A stretch of 64,000 nucleotides of DNA from Methylorubrum salsuginis (GCF_900114375.1 NZ_FOSV01000008.1:1-64000); one strand, 5' to 3'; positions 50,639-60,323 are shown, numbered from the stretch's first letter. Numbers and translations: made by a program. Notes: a model not told the origin generated them from the letters alone.

Positions 50639-50642
50639 GGCG

Positions 50643-51569
50643 TCAGGCGATGCCGAGCGCCGTCTTCTCCTCCAGATAGGCCGCCCGCACGGCCTCCTTG
50701 CTGTAGGCCCGCTCCAACCGGCGCACGGTGAAGTGGGCCCGCGCCATGCCCTGGAAATGATCCATGAAAGCGGTGTTGACCGCAGCGCCTCCGAGCGCGC
50801 CGATCACCGGTACGGCCTGCGCGGCGACCTTCTGCGAGACCACGAGCCCGAAGCGCGAGGCGATCTGCGCGGTGAGGCGGACCAGGGGCGGGGCGCCCGC
50901 ATCGAGCAGCGAGCGGTTCGCGGCGTAACGGGTCGCCTCCGCCATCGTCTTGGCCAGCGCCGCCCGCACGGCGAAGTAGCCGCTCTCGGTGAGCGCCGTC
51001 TCGGGTCCGTTGCGACCGCCGAGCGCGAAGACCTGAACGCAGGCCAGCGCCCCTTCCGGGTCGCTCAGATCCTCGCCCTCCTCGCGAGCGATCTCGGCGA
51101 TGGAACGCAGCATGATCGTGGTCGAGAGCGGCAGCTCGATCGCCACGGTGGCCAGCCCGAAGGCGCCGCCCAGCGCCCCGGAGACGGCGGCGAGCGCCTT
51201 GTGGCGGGTCTCGCTGGAGCCCACGAGGCGGCCGAGCCGCGCGCCCGCGCCCTCCTCGATCCGCTCCACCGCCGAGCCCGACGGCTTCACTGCCTTGTCC
51301 GGCAGGGTGGCGAGCGCGATCCGGAGCGCCGTGCGCATCGCGGCTTCGGTCGAGCGGCCGACCGCCTCGGTGACGGGGGCCGGCAGCGCCCGGCCGATCA
51401 GGTCGAGCGGGGCGCCCGCCGCCGCCGACAGGCGCGCCGCGAGCCCCGGCCGCTCCAGCACGTCCACGGCGCGGCGGAGCGCGGCGCGGTCGGCCTCGGA
51501 GAGCGGCGGAAGGGTCGCGCCCTCGATCGGGATGGGAAGTGTCTGTCCGGTGACGGCAAGGTCGGTCAC
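50643..51569 (-). CDS. EcsC-family protein
   Basis: A 308-residue protein of the EcsC family (named after Bacillus EcsC; function poorly known). Characteristic segments are LSEADRAALRRAVDVLERPGLAARLSAAAG, a Gly/Ala-rich hydrophobic middle (AVSGALGGAFGLATVAIELPLSTTIMLRSIAEIAREEGEDLSDPE), and AQAVPVIGALGGAAVNTAFMDHFQGMARAHFTVRRLER at the end. GTG 51569 overlaps the ampG stop by four bases, so it is coupled to it. Confidence 0.88.
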   Translation of the reverse strand: MTDLAVTGQTLPIPIEGATLPPLSEADRAALRRAVDVLERPGLAARLSAAAGAPLDLIGRALPAPVTEAVGRSTEAAMRTALRIALATLPDKAVKPSGSAVERIEEGAGARLGRLVGSSETRHKALAAVSGALGGAFGLATVAIELPLSTTIMLRSIAEIAREEGEDLSDPEGALACVQVFALGGRNGPETALTESGYFAVRAALAKTMAEATRYAANRSLLDAGAPPLVRLTAQIASRFGLVVSQKVAAQAVPVIGALGGAAVNTAFMDHFQGMARAHFTVRRLERAYSKEAVRAAYLEEKTALGIA

Positions 51570-52981
51570 GTCTGCGCCCTCGCGGCTTTGGTCGGAAGAT
51601 CGGGCTCCGCTTCGGGGGAAGCAAGACCGACGGGAGGAATCGGGTTCCCCGTCTCCGGCGCCGGTTCGGCGGTCCGTTCGGGCGCCGTCTGCTGCGGGAT
51701 GCGACCGACCGCGAAGCAAAGGGCGACCACCGGGATGCCGACCGCCGCCGTCATCGCGAAGAAGGTCGGGAAGCCGTAGGCCGCGACGACGAAGCCGGAG
51801 GTGCCGGCCACCAGCTTGCCCGGCAGGGCGTAGAGCGAGGAGAACAGGGCATATTGCGTGGCGGCGAAGCCCGGCGTGGTCAGGCTCGACATGTAGGCGA
51901 TCAGGGCGATGCCGGCGAAAGAGCCGCACAGGCTCTCGATCGAGACCGCGACGGCGAGGCGCCACTGCTCGGGCTCGCCCAGCGCGAGCCACGCCAGCGA
52001 CAGGTGCGAGGCGGCGGCGATGAAAGCGCCGATGATCAGCGTCACGAACATGCCGAGGCGGGCGATCGACCAGCCGCCGAGGAAGCCGCCCGCGATCCCG
52101 ACCCAGATCCCGAACAGCTTGACGATGGTGGCGATCTCCGCCTTGCCGTAGCCGAGCTTGATGTAGAGCGGGTTCGCCATCACGCCGGAGACGAAGTCCG
52201 GCATCCGGTAGAGCGCGACGAGGGCCAGCACCGCGAACAGGGCGTTGCCCATGCGGGCATGCAGGTCGGTCAGCGGCTCCAGCACGGCGCGGCGCATGGC
52301 GGCCGGCAGGTCGCGCCGGCCGGTCGCCGCCTCGCGCGGCCGGTCGTAGGGCGTGGCCAGCAGCGCCGCGACGAAGCCCACGCTCATCAGCGCGGCCATC
52401 GACAGGTAGGCGAGCGTCCAGCCGCCATAGGCCGCGACGTAGAGGGCGCCGGCCCCGGCCAGGATCAGACCGAACCGGTAACCGAGGTTCGAGGTCGCCG
52501 CCATGATGCCCTGCAGGTCGGTGCCCGCGGCCTCGATGCGCCAGCCGTCGATCACCACGTCCTGCGTGGCGGCGCAGAAGGCGACGAGGAAGGCGCCGAC
52601 GCCGAGCAGGGCAAGCTGCTCCTTCGGGTCGGCAAAGGCCATCAGGACCAGCGCCAGGGCCGTGGCGATCTGGGTCGTCACCATCCAGGCGCGCTTGCGC
52701 CCGAGCCGCGGGGCCAGGAACGGCACGTCGACCCGGTCGATCGAGGGGGCCCAGAGGAACTTCAGCGAATAGGGAAGCGCGACGTAGCTGAACAGGCCGA
52801 TCGTCTTGATGTCGATGCCCGAATCGGCGAGCCGCAAGGTGAAGGTGCCGAGCACGAGGAGCAGCGGCAGGCCCGACGAGAAGCCGAGCGCCAGCATCTG
52901 CGCCACGCGCCGGTCTTCGGTGAGATCCCGCAGGCGCAGCTTGCGCCGTTGCGTCGTCGAAGCCGTTGAATCCGCCGCCAT
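51566..52981 (-). CDS. ampG: AmpG-like muropeptide permease (MFS)
   Basis: Imports anhydro-muropeptides from the periplasm for cell-wall recycling. The 471-residue protein has 12 to 14 hydrophobic segments and AmpG-type motifs: LGFSSGLPLLLVLGTFTLRL, LKFLWAPSIDRV, the A-T-Q-D-V-V-I-D-G-W-R sequence near residue 145 and GYGKAEIATIVKLFG. ATG 52981 has a GGGAGTG site. The peptidoglycan-recycling genes murQ-SIS-nagA lie 8 kb upstream on the same strand. Divergent from the LOV kinase. Substrate inferred from family. Confidence 0.88.
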   Translation of the reverse strand: MAADSTASTTQRRKLRLRDLTEDRRVAQMLALGFSSGLPLLLVLGTFTLRLADSGIDIKTIGLFSYVALPYSLKFLWAPSIDRVDVPFLAPRLGRKRAWMVTTQIATALALVLMAFADPKEQLALLGVGAFLVAFCAATQDVVIDGWRIEAAGTDLQGIMAATSNLGYRFGLILAGAGALYVAAYGGWTLAYLSMAALMSVGFVAALLATPYDRPREAATGRRDLPAAMRRAVLEPLTDLHARMGNALFAVLALVALYRMPDFVSGVMANPLYIKLGYGKAEIATIVKLFGIWVGIAGGFLGGWSIARLGMFVTLIIGAFIAAASHLSLAWLALGEPEQWRLAVAVSIESLCGSFAGIALIAYMSSLTTPGFAATQYALFSSLYALPGKLVAGTSGFVVAAYGFPTFFAMTAAVGIPVVALCFAVGRIPQQTAPERTAEPAPETGNPIPPVGLASPEAEPDLPTKAARAQT

Positions 52982-53447
52982 GGCGTGACACTCCCTGCGG
53001 CCCCGCAGTGGGTGGCCGAGTTCGATGCATCCTGAACGCGGGCCGGCGCCTGCGCATTCGTTGAGACTCGGCACAAAACATGGCGACGTCACGCCCGCCA
53101 GCCCCTTCCGGGCCCGCAGCCCGGTCGCGGGCGCCACGCTTTCGCCGGCCGGCGCGTATTCCCGCCGCTCCTCGATGGCCATCGCGGCGGCCTCGGGGCC
53201 GCCGGCCACGGCCCGCTGCCCTGCCCCCCCTTGCGACCGGCGCCGGACTTTGGGACCCTGGCCTTCGAAACGCTTTTCCAACCCTTGCCGGCTTAAGGGT
53301 AAGGCAAGCTTGACGGAAGCGTGAAGTCCACTCCGGAACGGGAGCGACCGAACCCCGTTGGGGGGAACCGGTCGCCTGCGGGAGGCTTCGGAATTCGTTG
53401 GTTCGCCTGTCGCTTCGCGAAGCGGCAGGCTTCGCGTCGGCGTAGGA
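52982..53447. other. Divergent intergenic region between ampG and the LOV kinase
   Basis: 466 bases, with no convincing gene. It holds promoters for both directions and, at 53405-53430, a long near-perfect palindrome (listed separately). The rest is ordinary GC-rich sequence. Confidence 0.45.
53405..53430. promoter_or_regulatory. 26-base palindrome just upstream of the LOV kinase start
   Basis: Arms GCCTGTCGCTTCGC (53405-53418) and GCGAAGCGGCAGGC overlap at the centre and match at 12 of 13 positions (one T-G). It ends 17 bases before the ATG at 53448. Candidate operator or 5' UTR hairpin controlling the kinase gene. Confidence 0.4.
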
Positions 53448-54551
53448 ATGACGGGTTTTCCCACAGAGGCGACGGCGTTCCCGCCCGGTTTCACCGTCGA
53501 CGTGTTCGCGGCGGCCTTCGAGGCGAGCCCGACCCCGATGGTCGTCACCGATCCGCGCCGGGACGACAACCCGATCGTCTGGGCCAACGGCGCCTTCCTG
53601 GGCCTGACGGGCTACGGGCGCGACGAACTCTACGGCCACAATTGCCGCCGGCTCCAGGGCCCGGCGACCGACCGGGCGACGCTGGCGGCCCTGCGCGAGG
53701 CGATTGCGCAAGGCCGCGCGTTCGAATGCGAATTGCTCAATTACCGCAAGGACGGCACGCCGTTCTGGAACGGGATGACGGTCAACCCGGTGCGGGATGC
53801 GGACGGCGCGATCCTCTACTTCTTCTCGGCCCAGGCCGACATGACCCACAAGCACCGCCTGGAAGCCGCCATGCGCGACACGAACGGCGCGCTGGAGCGG
53901 GAGGTGGGCGAGCGCACCGCCGACCTGCGCTTCGCCTTGGAGCAGAAGACCGCGCTGCTCCACGAGGTCGATCACCGGGTCAAGAACAACCTGCAGGTCA
54001 TCTCCTCGCTGATGCTGCTGAAGGCGCGCCGCACGCCGCCGGGCGAGGCGCGCGACGCGCTCCAGGCGATGGCCGAGCGCATCGGTGCCCTCTCGACCGC
54101 CCACCGCATGCTCTACTCGGAAGGCGACGCCGCCCGCTTCGATGTCAGCGCCTTCGCCGACGACCTGATCGCGGACCTCGCCGCCGCGCACGAGGCGTGC
54201 GCCGCGCGGGTCGAGACCGAGGTGGAGCCGCTGGCCCTGCCCGCCGCCATGGCGGCGCCGCTCGCCCTGATGCTGCACGAACTCGCCGGCAACGCCTTCC
54301 GCCATGCCTTCCCCGGCGGGCGGGCCGGCCGGGTGCGGGTGAGCGCGCGGCGCGATGGCGCCGGAATGGAACTCGTCGTCGAGGATGACGGGATCGGCCT
54401 GTCGGCGGGCGTCCCCAACCCGACGGGTTTCGGGCGGATGCTGGTCGAGATGGTGGTGCGCCAGTTGCGCGGCACCATCGCGTGGTCGGAGGCCGCGCCC
54501 GGCACCCGCGCCGCGATCCGTGTGCCCCTTCCGGCGGAGGCCGCGCCGTGA
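53448..54551 (+). CDS. Blue-light sensing LOV histidine kinase
   Basis: A 367-residue soluble photoreceptor kinase. The LOV domain (about 15-135) is diagnostic: GHNCRRLQGPATD contains the flavin-binding Cys (C66), with conserved Asn residues in NYRKDGTPFWN and Gln in FFSAQADMT (Q129), as in FMN-binding LOV proteins. The following HisKA_2-type domain has LLHEVDHRVKNNLQVISSLMLLKAR (phospho-acceptor His, about H176), MLHELAGNAFRHAFPGG as N box and DDGIGLSAG. Illumination would form a Cys-FMN adduct and alter kinase activity. The adjacent single-domain response regulator is its likely partner. Confidence 0.93.
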   Translation: MTGFPTEATAFPPGFTVDVFAAAFEASPTPMVVTDPRRDDNPIVWANGAFLGLTGYGRDELYGHNCRRLQGPATDRATLAALREAIAQGRAFECELLNYRKDGTPFWNGMTVNPVRDADGAILYFFSAQADMTHKHRLEAAMRDTNGALEREVGERTADLRFALEQKTALLHEVDHRVKNNLQVISSLMLLKARRTPPGEARDALQAMAERIGALSTAHRMLYSEGDAARFDVSAFADDLIADLAAAHEACAARVETEVEPLALPAAMAAPLALMLHELAGNAFRHAFPGGRAGRVRVSARRDGAGMELVVEDDGIGLSAGVPNPTGFGRMLVEMVVRQLRGTIAWSEAAPGTRAAIRVPLPAEAAP

Positions 54552-54636
54552 CCGGCCTTTCCGCGGGGCACCGCTTCGTGCCATGTCCTCCCGGAGGCGG
54601 AACGGTGCCGCGGCGACACGGGGAAGGAGAGGCGGG

Positions 54637-55086
54637 ATGCCGGAGGTGAGGCCGGCATCGGGCGAGGCCCTGCGCATCCTCGTGGTCGAGGACGAGGTGC
54701 TGATCGCCCTCGAACTCGAATGCCTGCTGGAAGACCTCGGCCATGTCAGCGTCGGCGTCGCCTCGGCTTCCGCCGAGGCCATCGCGCTCGGGCGCAGCAC
54801 GGCGCCGGACGTGGCGCTGGTCGATATCCACCTGATCGACGGCCCGACCGGCGTGGAGGTGGCCCGCGCGCTCAGCGCCGACCCGCGCACCACGGTCGTG
54901 TTCATGACGGCCAACGCCAAGCGCATCCCGCCGGATTTCGCCGGCGCCGTCGGGGTGATCGCCAAGCCCTATTCCGAGCGTACCGTGGCGAGCGCGCTGG
55001 ACTACGTCGCCCGCTGCCGCTCGGGACACGGGCCGTCAGGGGAGACGCTCGACGGCTTCTGCCTCGCGCCGGGCGCCGCCGGGTAG
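54637..55086 (+). CDS. Single-domain response regulator partnered with the LOV kinase
   Basis: A 149-residue receiver protein with the acidic pair in LVVEDE, phospho-acceptor D63 (ALVDIHL), Thr/Ser in FMTAN and Lys in IAKPYSE. No output domain follows, so it would act as a phosphate sink or shuttle, or bind a target protein. A strong GGGGAAGGAGAGG ribosome binding site precedes the ATG. It starts 85 bases after the LOV kinase stop on the same strand. Its last 51 bases overlap the 3' end of the convergent oxidase gene. Confidence 0.9.
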   Translation: MPEVRPASGEALRILVVEDEVLIALELECLLEDLGHVSVGVASASAEAIALGRSTAPDVALVDIHLIDGPTGVEVARALSADPRTTVVFMTANAKRIPPDFAGAVGVIAKPYSERTVASALDYVARCRSGHGPSGETLDGFCLAPGAAG

Positions 55087-56628
55087 GGCCGGAGACGGGT
55101 TGCGGCCGATACGGGCCGTCTCGGCCGGGCGGATCGCCTGGGCGAAGGTGAACAGCATCCCCGGATCGACCGCCCGCTTCACCTCGGAGAGCCGGGCGAG
55201 GTTTTCGCCGTAATAGGCGCCCTGCCAGTCGGCCAGCGACGGATCGGAGAAATTCTGGAAGGCGCCCACCGCCCCGGTTCGGCGGTTGACGTCGTCGTAG
55301 AAGCGCTGCTGCCAGTCGAGCGCCTGCGCGACCTGAAGCGTGGAATCGGTCGGGCTCCACCAATTGGCCTCGACGGTGAACAGCCAGTCGGCCCCGCGAT
55401 GCACGTAAGCGGTGTCGGTCCGGCCGACGCGATCGATGGCGCCGCCGACCTGAAAGAACTTGAAGCACACCGGCATCGAGGTGGCGGGCATTTTCTCCGC
55501 CCAATCGAACATCGCCGCGATGGCCTCGTCGCCGATGGAAGCGGCGCGCATGTAGCTCGACTTCTCCTGATAGTAGTACGGGAACGTCGTCTCGGTCAGG
55601 AAGTCCTGGCCCTGCCAGTAGGGCACGTCCGCCTTGATCTGCGACCGGCCGGTGTCGACCATCTCCCAGGTGGACTTGAAGATGTCCTTGAGGGCGTGGG
55701 TCGAGCCGTGGAGCTGGCCGAGGATCGAGAGGGTGACCGGCCCCGGCGCGCAGCCCTCCGGCCGGCTCGGGATGGTGACGGCGATCTTGGAGCCGAAATC
55801 GTCGGGGGCGCTCGCCAGCTCGGTCAGCAGGAGCTTGAGGACCTTCGGCAGATCCTTGCTCCAGGTCAGGTCGAACACCGTCACGGCCCCGACCGGGCGG
55901 GTGTCGAGGGTGAAGGCGGTGTTGATGCCGAAATTCCCGCCGCCGCCGCCGCGGCAGGCCCAGAAGAGGTCGGATTCGGTGGTCGCGTCGGCCCGAACGC
56001 GGTGGCCGTCGGCGGTGACGAGTTCGGTCGCGCGCATGAGGTCGGCGCCGATTCCGAACTTGCGCATGTTGAAGCCGATGCCGCCGCCGAGCAGGAAGCC
56101 CGCCGCGCCGACGGTGTCGCAGCGGCCATGCGTGATGGTGCGGCCGAGCCGCTCCATCTGCTTGTAGGCGAGGAGGTTGAGGGTGCCGCCCTGGACCGTG
56201 ACGAGGCTGTCGCTCCCGGCAACCGGCGCCACGCCCGCCATGCGGGACATGTCGATCAGCAGGCCGGGCGTGGTGGAGAAACCGGCGTAGTTGTGCCCGC
56301 CGGAGCGGACGGCGAAGGGCATGCCCTGCGCCGTTACCCAGCGAAGGCAGGCCTGGACATCCTGCGCGCCGACGCAGCGGGCGATGCCGGCCGGCAGGGT
56401 CGCGCCGTAGCGCAGGTTGTTCGGCCGGCAGGTATCGGCGAAGAACGGGTCCTCGGGCCGCAACACGCCGCCCTTCACCGCGCGGGCGAGATCGCGCCAG
56501 GCCGAGGGCGGCGGGCACCGCCCCGCCTCGAAGGCAAGGGCCGGGACCGGCATGAGTCGGGTCGCCGCGGCGAACCCGCCGAGGCCGGCGAGGAAATTCC
56601 GACGAGACGACCGAAGTTCGAGCGCCAT
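55036..56628 (-). CDS. Tat-exported FAD-linked oxidase (berberine-bridge-enzyme type)
   Basis: Secreted flavo-oxidase of 530 residues. The N-terminus LRSSRRNFLAGLGGFAAATRL is a clear twin-arginine signal. The FAD domain carries both covalent attachment sites of the bicovalent type: His112 in RSGGHNYAG and Cys170 in THGRCDTVG, followed by GGGIGFNMRKFG. The C-terminal BBE module (NFSDPSLADWQGAYYGENLARLSEVKRAVDPGMLFTF) is complete. Family members oxidise alcohols, carbohydrates or alkaloids; the substrate is unknown. Met at 56640 is an alternative start four residues earlier. Confidence 0.9.
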   Translation of the reverse strand: MALELRSSRRNFLAGLGGFAAATRLMPVPALAFEAGRCPPPSAWRDLARAVKGGVLRPEDPFFADTCRPNNLRYGATLPAGIARCVGAQDVQACLRWVTAQGMPFAVRSGGHNYAGFSTTPGLLIDMSRMAGVAPVAGSDSLVTVQGGTLNLLAYKQMERLGRTITHGRCDTVGAAGFLLGGGIGFNMRKFGIGADLMRATELVTADGHRVRADATTESDLFWACRGGGGGNFGINTAFTLDTRPVGAVTVFDLTWSKDLPKVLKLLLTELASAPDDFGSKIAVTIPSRPEGCAPGPVTLSILGQLHGSTHALKDIFKSTWEMVDTGRSQIKADVPYWQGQDFLTETTFPYYYQEKSSYMRAASIGDEAIAAMFDWAEKMPATSMPVCFKFFQVGGAIDRVGRTDTAYVHRGADWLFTVEANWWSPTDSTLQVAQALDWQQRFYDDVNRRTGAVGAFQNFSDPSLADWQGAYYGENLARLSEVKRAVDPGMLFTFAQAIRPAETARIGRNPSPALPGGARREAEAVERLP

Positions 56629-56934
56629 GGCCCCTTGCATCCTGTGCTTGCCGGGATCAGCTTCGGCTGGAATCTCCTCACGGCTCGTTAAGTGTCTCTC
56701 ACAAACTCCCCTTGCGCCGTCGCGCCCGGAGGGGACACCGGCCGTGAACCGGAATCTTGTGAGGCACTCCAAGATTTGCGGCTGGCCGTCTCGTCGCAGC
56801 GACAGCCCACGGTTCCTGTATCGGGGGCGGGGTGTTCCTGCCCGGTTCTTGCCACGGCGAACATTTCATTGACAGTTTTGTCGTCCCACGGCCAAGGTTC
56901 GATCATTGGCAAAAGCGTCGGCCGGACCTTGGAA
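56629..56934. other. Divergent intergenic region with candidate promoter
   Basis: About 306 bases between the oxidase (minus) and a secreted protein (plus). A TTGACA hexamer at 56869-56874 followed by GTTTTGTC could be a -35 element for the plus-strand gene, but no clear -10 follows at the right distance. No gene or RNA seen. Confidence 0.35.
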
Positions 56935-57411
56935 ATGATTCGTTATCTCTCTTGCGTTGCTTGCGTGTTTTTTGCTCTGGGAGGATCCGAGGTGCGCGCA
57001 CAAAGCAACGCGCCGGTCGTATTGGGCGATTATTACGAGGATAAGGCCGTTGTCAGCGTTTCCGGGGTGTCCCAGGTCGTCTTCAAATTCGCCGCGATTC
57101 CATCCGGCAAATTCCTGACCGTCACCGATGTCGGATGCATGTTCAATCAGACGACGGCCTATGTGCGGCTCCACTTGGCCCTGGGATCGAAATACGGGGC
57201 AACGGACAATGCCCGCTTCCACCCGCTGCGGGTCGAGATGCAGGCCCTGATTCCGGACATCCCGAACGCCCCGCCGTCCGGATCGAACTTCAACCTCCCG
57301 GCAAACTTCAAGTTCGGATCGAGTTCGTTTCCGAGCCTCGTGTTCGCGCTCTACGAAAAGGGCGGCGTGGCGGGGACGTGCTTCATCCGGGGCAAGCTGT
57401 CGACGACCTGA
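56935..57411 (+). CDS. Secreted protein of unknown family
   Basis: A 158-residue protein with a signal peptide (to about residue 23), then a beta-rich mature domain (VVLGDYYEDKAVVSVSGVSQVVFKF, FLTVTDVGCMF, YVRLHLALGS) and two Cys (DVGCMF and GTCFIRG) placed to form one disulfide. No family recognised. ATG 56935 chosen because the signal sequence begins there. Codon use looks slightly less GC-biased than that of the neighbours. Ends seven bases before the mutS stop. Confidence 0.6.
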   Translation: MIRYLSCVACVFFALGGSEVRAQSNAPVVLGDYYEDKAVVSVSGVSQVVFKFAAIPSGKFLTVTDVGCMFNQTTAYVRLHLALGSKYGATDNARFHPLRVEMQALIPDIPNAPPSGSNFNLPANFKFGSSSFPSLVFALYEKGGVAGTCFIRGKLSTT

Positions 57412-57417
57412 TGGCCC

Positions 57418-60180
57418 TCAGCCCCGCCCCCGTTCCGCCTTCAGCCGGTACAGGGCGTCGAGCGCCTCGCGCGGGGTCAGGCTGTCGGGATCGATGCCGT
57501 CGAGGAGCGGCCCGAGCGTGTCCTCGGGCGTGACGACGGCCGGCTCCGGCGGAGGCGGGGCGATCTCGGTGAGGCTCGCGAACAGCGGCAGGTCGTCGAT
57601 GCGGGCGCGGGAGGGGCGCTCGCGCTCGGACGATTCGAGGCCCTTGAGGATGGTGCCGGCCCGCGCCACCACGCTCGCCGGCAGGCCGGCGAGGCGGGCG
57701 ACCTGCAGGCCGTAGGAACGCTCGGCCACGCCCGGCACCACCTCGTGCAGGAACACCACGTCGCCGCCGTGCTCGGCGACCTTGAGAGTGGCGTTGTCGA
57801 GGCGCGGCAGGCGTTTGCTGAGCGCGGTCAACTCGTGGAAATGCGTGGCGAACAGGGCCCGGCAGCCGTTCTTCTCGTGCAGGTGCTCCAGGCAGGCCCA
57901 GGCGATGGAGAGCCCGTCGAAGGTCGCGGTGCCGCGGCCGATCTCGTCGAGGACGACGAGGGAGCGGCGCGTCGCTTGGTTCAGGATCGCGGCGGTCTCG
58001 ACCATCTCGACCATGAAGGTCGACTGCCCCCGCGCGAGGTCGTCCGCCGCCCCGACGCGGGAGAACAGCCGATCGACCACGCCGAGATGGGCGGATCTCG
58101 CCGGCACGAAGGCGCCCATCTGCGCGAGCACGATCACCAGCGCGTTCTGGCGCAGGAAGGTCGACTTGCCGCCCATGTTCGGGCCGGTGACGAGGCGGAT
58201 GCGCCCGGCCTCCTCGCCCGAGAGGTCGCAGGCATTGGCGATGAAGGCCTCGCCGGCCTTGCGGAGCGCCGCCTCGACCACCGGATGGCGCCCGCCTTCA
58301 ATCGCGAAGGCGAGGCTGTCGTCGAGGCGCGGCCGCGTCCAGTCGAGTTCGACCGCGAGTTCGGCGTGGCTGGCCGCCACGTCCAGCGCCGAGAGCGCGT
58401 CGGCGATGTCCGCGATGGTGTCCGCCTGGGCCATCACGCGCTGGCTCAAGCCGTCGAACACTTCGGATTCGAGCGCCAGCACCCGGTCGGAGGCGCCCGC
58501 GATCTTCGATTCCAGCTCGCCGAGTTCCACGCTGGTGAAGCGCATGGCATCGACCATGGTCTGGCGATGCACGAACTCCTTCATCAGGCCCTTGAGGCAG
58601 GCCTCGCCCACCGCCTGCGGCACCTCGATGTAATATCCGAGCACGTTGTTGTGCTTGATCCGGAGCGTCCGGCAGCCGGTGGCCTCGGCGTAGCGCGCCT
58701 GGAGCGCGGCGATGACCTTTCGCGAGTCCTGGCCGAGCAGGCGGGCCTCGTCGATCTCGGCGTGGTAGCCGGCGCGCACGAAGCCGCCGTCGCGGCGGTT
58801 GAGCGGCAGGTCGTCGGCGAGCGCGCTCCCAAGTTCCGCGGCCAGTTCCCGATCGGCGGCGTCGAGGCGGCGCACGAGGCGGGCGATGCCCTCGGGCAAC
58901 GCGGCCCCGCCGAGGCCCTCGGCGATGGCGAGTGCGGCATCCAACCCACCGCGGAGGGCGGCGAGGTCGCGCGGGCCGGCGCGGCCGAGGCCGAGCCGCG
59001 ACAGGGCGCGGGCGAGATCGGGGGCGGCCTTGAGCGCGTCGCGGAGGTGGGCGCGCAATGAGCCGTCCGCGACGAGGAAGGCCACGGCGTCGTGCCGCCG
59101 CGCAATCTTCTTCAGGTCCGTCAGCGGACCGGCGAGGTGCTCGGCGAGCAGCCGCGCCCCGCCCGCCGAGACGGTGCGGTCGATGGCCTCCAACAGGCTG
59201 CCCTTGCGCTCGCCCGAGAGCGTGCGGGTGAGCTCGAGGTTGGCCCGCGTGGCCGCGTCGATGGCGAGCGTCGCCCCGGAGGCCTCGCGGGAGGGGGCCG
59301 AGAGTGGCACCTTCGCCCCGAACTGGGTGCGCTCGATGTAGAGGAGCGCCGCGCCCGCCGCCGCGATCTCGGCGCGGGAGAAGCTGCCGAACCCGTCGAG
59401 GGTCTTGACGCCGAACTGCTCGCGGATGCGCCGCTCGGCCGAGGCCGGCTCCAGTTCGGCCGCCGCCAGCGGCACCACCGCGGCCGACGTGTCGCGCCAC
59501 AGCCGCGCCAGCGCCGGGTCGGCGTGGATCGCCTCCGACAGTACGATCTCCCGCGGTTCGTGCCGGGCGATGGCGGCGGGGAGTTCCGGGCCGTCCACTT
59601 CGCTGAGCGAGAAGCGCCCGGTCGAGATGTCGATGGCGGCCAGCCCATAGGCCTCGCGCGAATCCGAGACCTTGCGGCGGCCGATGGCGAGCAGGAGGTT
59701 GGCGCGGGCCGGATCGAGCAGGCGATCCTCGGTCAGCGTGCCCGGCGTGACGAGGCGGGTCACCTCGCGCCGCACCACCGATTTCGGGCCGCGCTTCTTG
59801 GCCTCCGCCGGGTCCTCGGTCTGCTGGCAGACCGCGACGCGGTGGCCCAGCGCGATCAGGCGGTGGAGGTAGTCGTCGGCCCGTTCCACCGGCACGCCGC
59901 ACATCGGGATGTCGGCGCCGCCATGCTTGCCGCGCTTGGTCAGCACGATACCGAGCGCACGCGAGGCGATCTCGGCGTCCTCGAAGAACAGCTCGTAGAA
60001 GTCGCCCATCCGGTAGAACAGCAGGCAGTCCGGATTGGCGGCCTTGATCTCGATGTACTGCGCCATCATCGGCGTGGCGCCGGGGATGTCCAACGGGGAT
60101 GAGACGGGCGAGGAGGTCACCGAATCCGCCGGGCTCGCGCGACGTTCGAGGGCTTTAGGACGAGAGGAACTGGAACGCAT
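57418..60180 (-). CDS. mutS: DNA mismatch repair ATPase MutS
   Basis: Recognises mismatches and recruits MutL. The 920-residue protein has all domains: the mismatch-binding N-terminus with [14 protein letters not shown] (Phe-x-Glu), connector, clamp and lever regions, and the ABC ATPase with Walker [22 protein letters not shown], Walker [17 protein letters not shown] and THFHEL. The tail contains the short helical region that mediates tetramer formation in MutS1. ATG 60180 has no obvious ribosome binding site; a GTG at 60216 would add 12 residues. Single gene. Confidence 0.97.
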   Translation of the reverse strand: MRSSSSRPKALERRASPADSVTSSPVSSPLDIPGATPMMAQYIEIKAANPDCLLFYRMGDFYELFFEDAEIASRALGIVLTKRGKHGGADIPMCGVPVERADDYLHRLIALGHRVAVCQQTEDPAEAKKRGPKSVVRREVTRLVTPGTLTEDRLLDPARANLLLAIGRRKVSDSREAYGLAAIDISTGRFSLSEVDGPELPAAIARHEPREIVLSEAIHADPALARLWRDTSAAVVPLAAAELEPASAERRIREQFGVKTLDGFGSFSRAEIAAAGAALLYIERTQFGAKVPLSAPSREASGATLAIDAATRANLELTRTLSGERKGSLLEAIDRTVSAGGARLLAEHLAGPLTDLKKIARRHDAVAFLVADGSLRAHLRDALKAAPDLARALSRLGLGRAGPRDLAALRGGLDAALAIAEGLGGAALPEGIARLVRRLDAADRELAAELGSALADDLPLNRRDGGFVRAGYHAEIDEARLLGQDSRKVIAALQARYAEATGCRTLRIKHNNVLGYYIEVPQAVGEACLKGLMKEFVHRQTMVDAMRFTSVELGELESKIAGASDRVLALESEVFDGLSQRVMAQADTIADIADALSALDVAASHAELAVELDWTRPRLDDSLAFAIEGGRHPVVEAALRKAGEAFIANACDLSGEEAGRIRLVTGPNMGGKSTFLRQNALVIVLAQMGAFVPARSAHLGVVDRLFSRVGAADDLARGQSTFMVEMVETAAILNQATRRSLVVLDEIGRGTATFDGLSIAWACLEHLHEKNGCRALFATHFHELTALSKRLPRLDNATLKVAEHGGDVVFLHEVVPGVAERSYGLQVARLAGLPASVVARAGTILKGLESSERERPSRARIDDLPLFASLTEIAPPPPEPAVVTPEDTLGPLLDGIDPDSLTPREALDALYRLKAERGRG

Positions 60181-60290
60181 GGGGAGGAGGCTAGCAGCCC
60201 CGCCCCGAAGCGGCACCGGAGACGGACAGCGAACATCGTGGACAAGTGTGCGCTCTCCCCAGGCCGTGCAAGCGGATGGTGCCGAGCACG

Positions 60291-60323
60291 AAAAAGCCCG
60301 CCGGGCTTCGAGCCGGGCGGGCT
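60291..60323 (-). terminator. Intrinsic terminator of the His-rich protein gene
   Basis: Read on the minus strand: arms AGCCCGCC and GGCGGGCT (with an inner GGCT/AGCC pair) followed by five T (the AAAAA at 60291-60295 on the plus strand). It lies about 60 bases downstream of the stop of the gene at 60382-60687. Confidence 0.85.

Noticed and set aside
53358..54551. LOV kinase starting at 53358
   Set aside because: The extra 30 residues include the translated palindrome at 53405-53430 and have no domain character; the ATG at 53448 fits the LOV boundary.
50643..54965. A 1440-codon minus-strand frame
   Set aside because: It runs through the antisense of the LOV kinase and out of frame with ampG, and only its last 308 codons are the real EcsC-family gene, which has a proper start at 51569.
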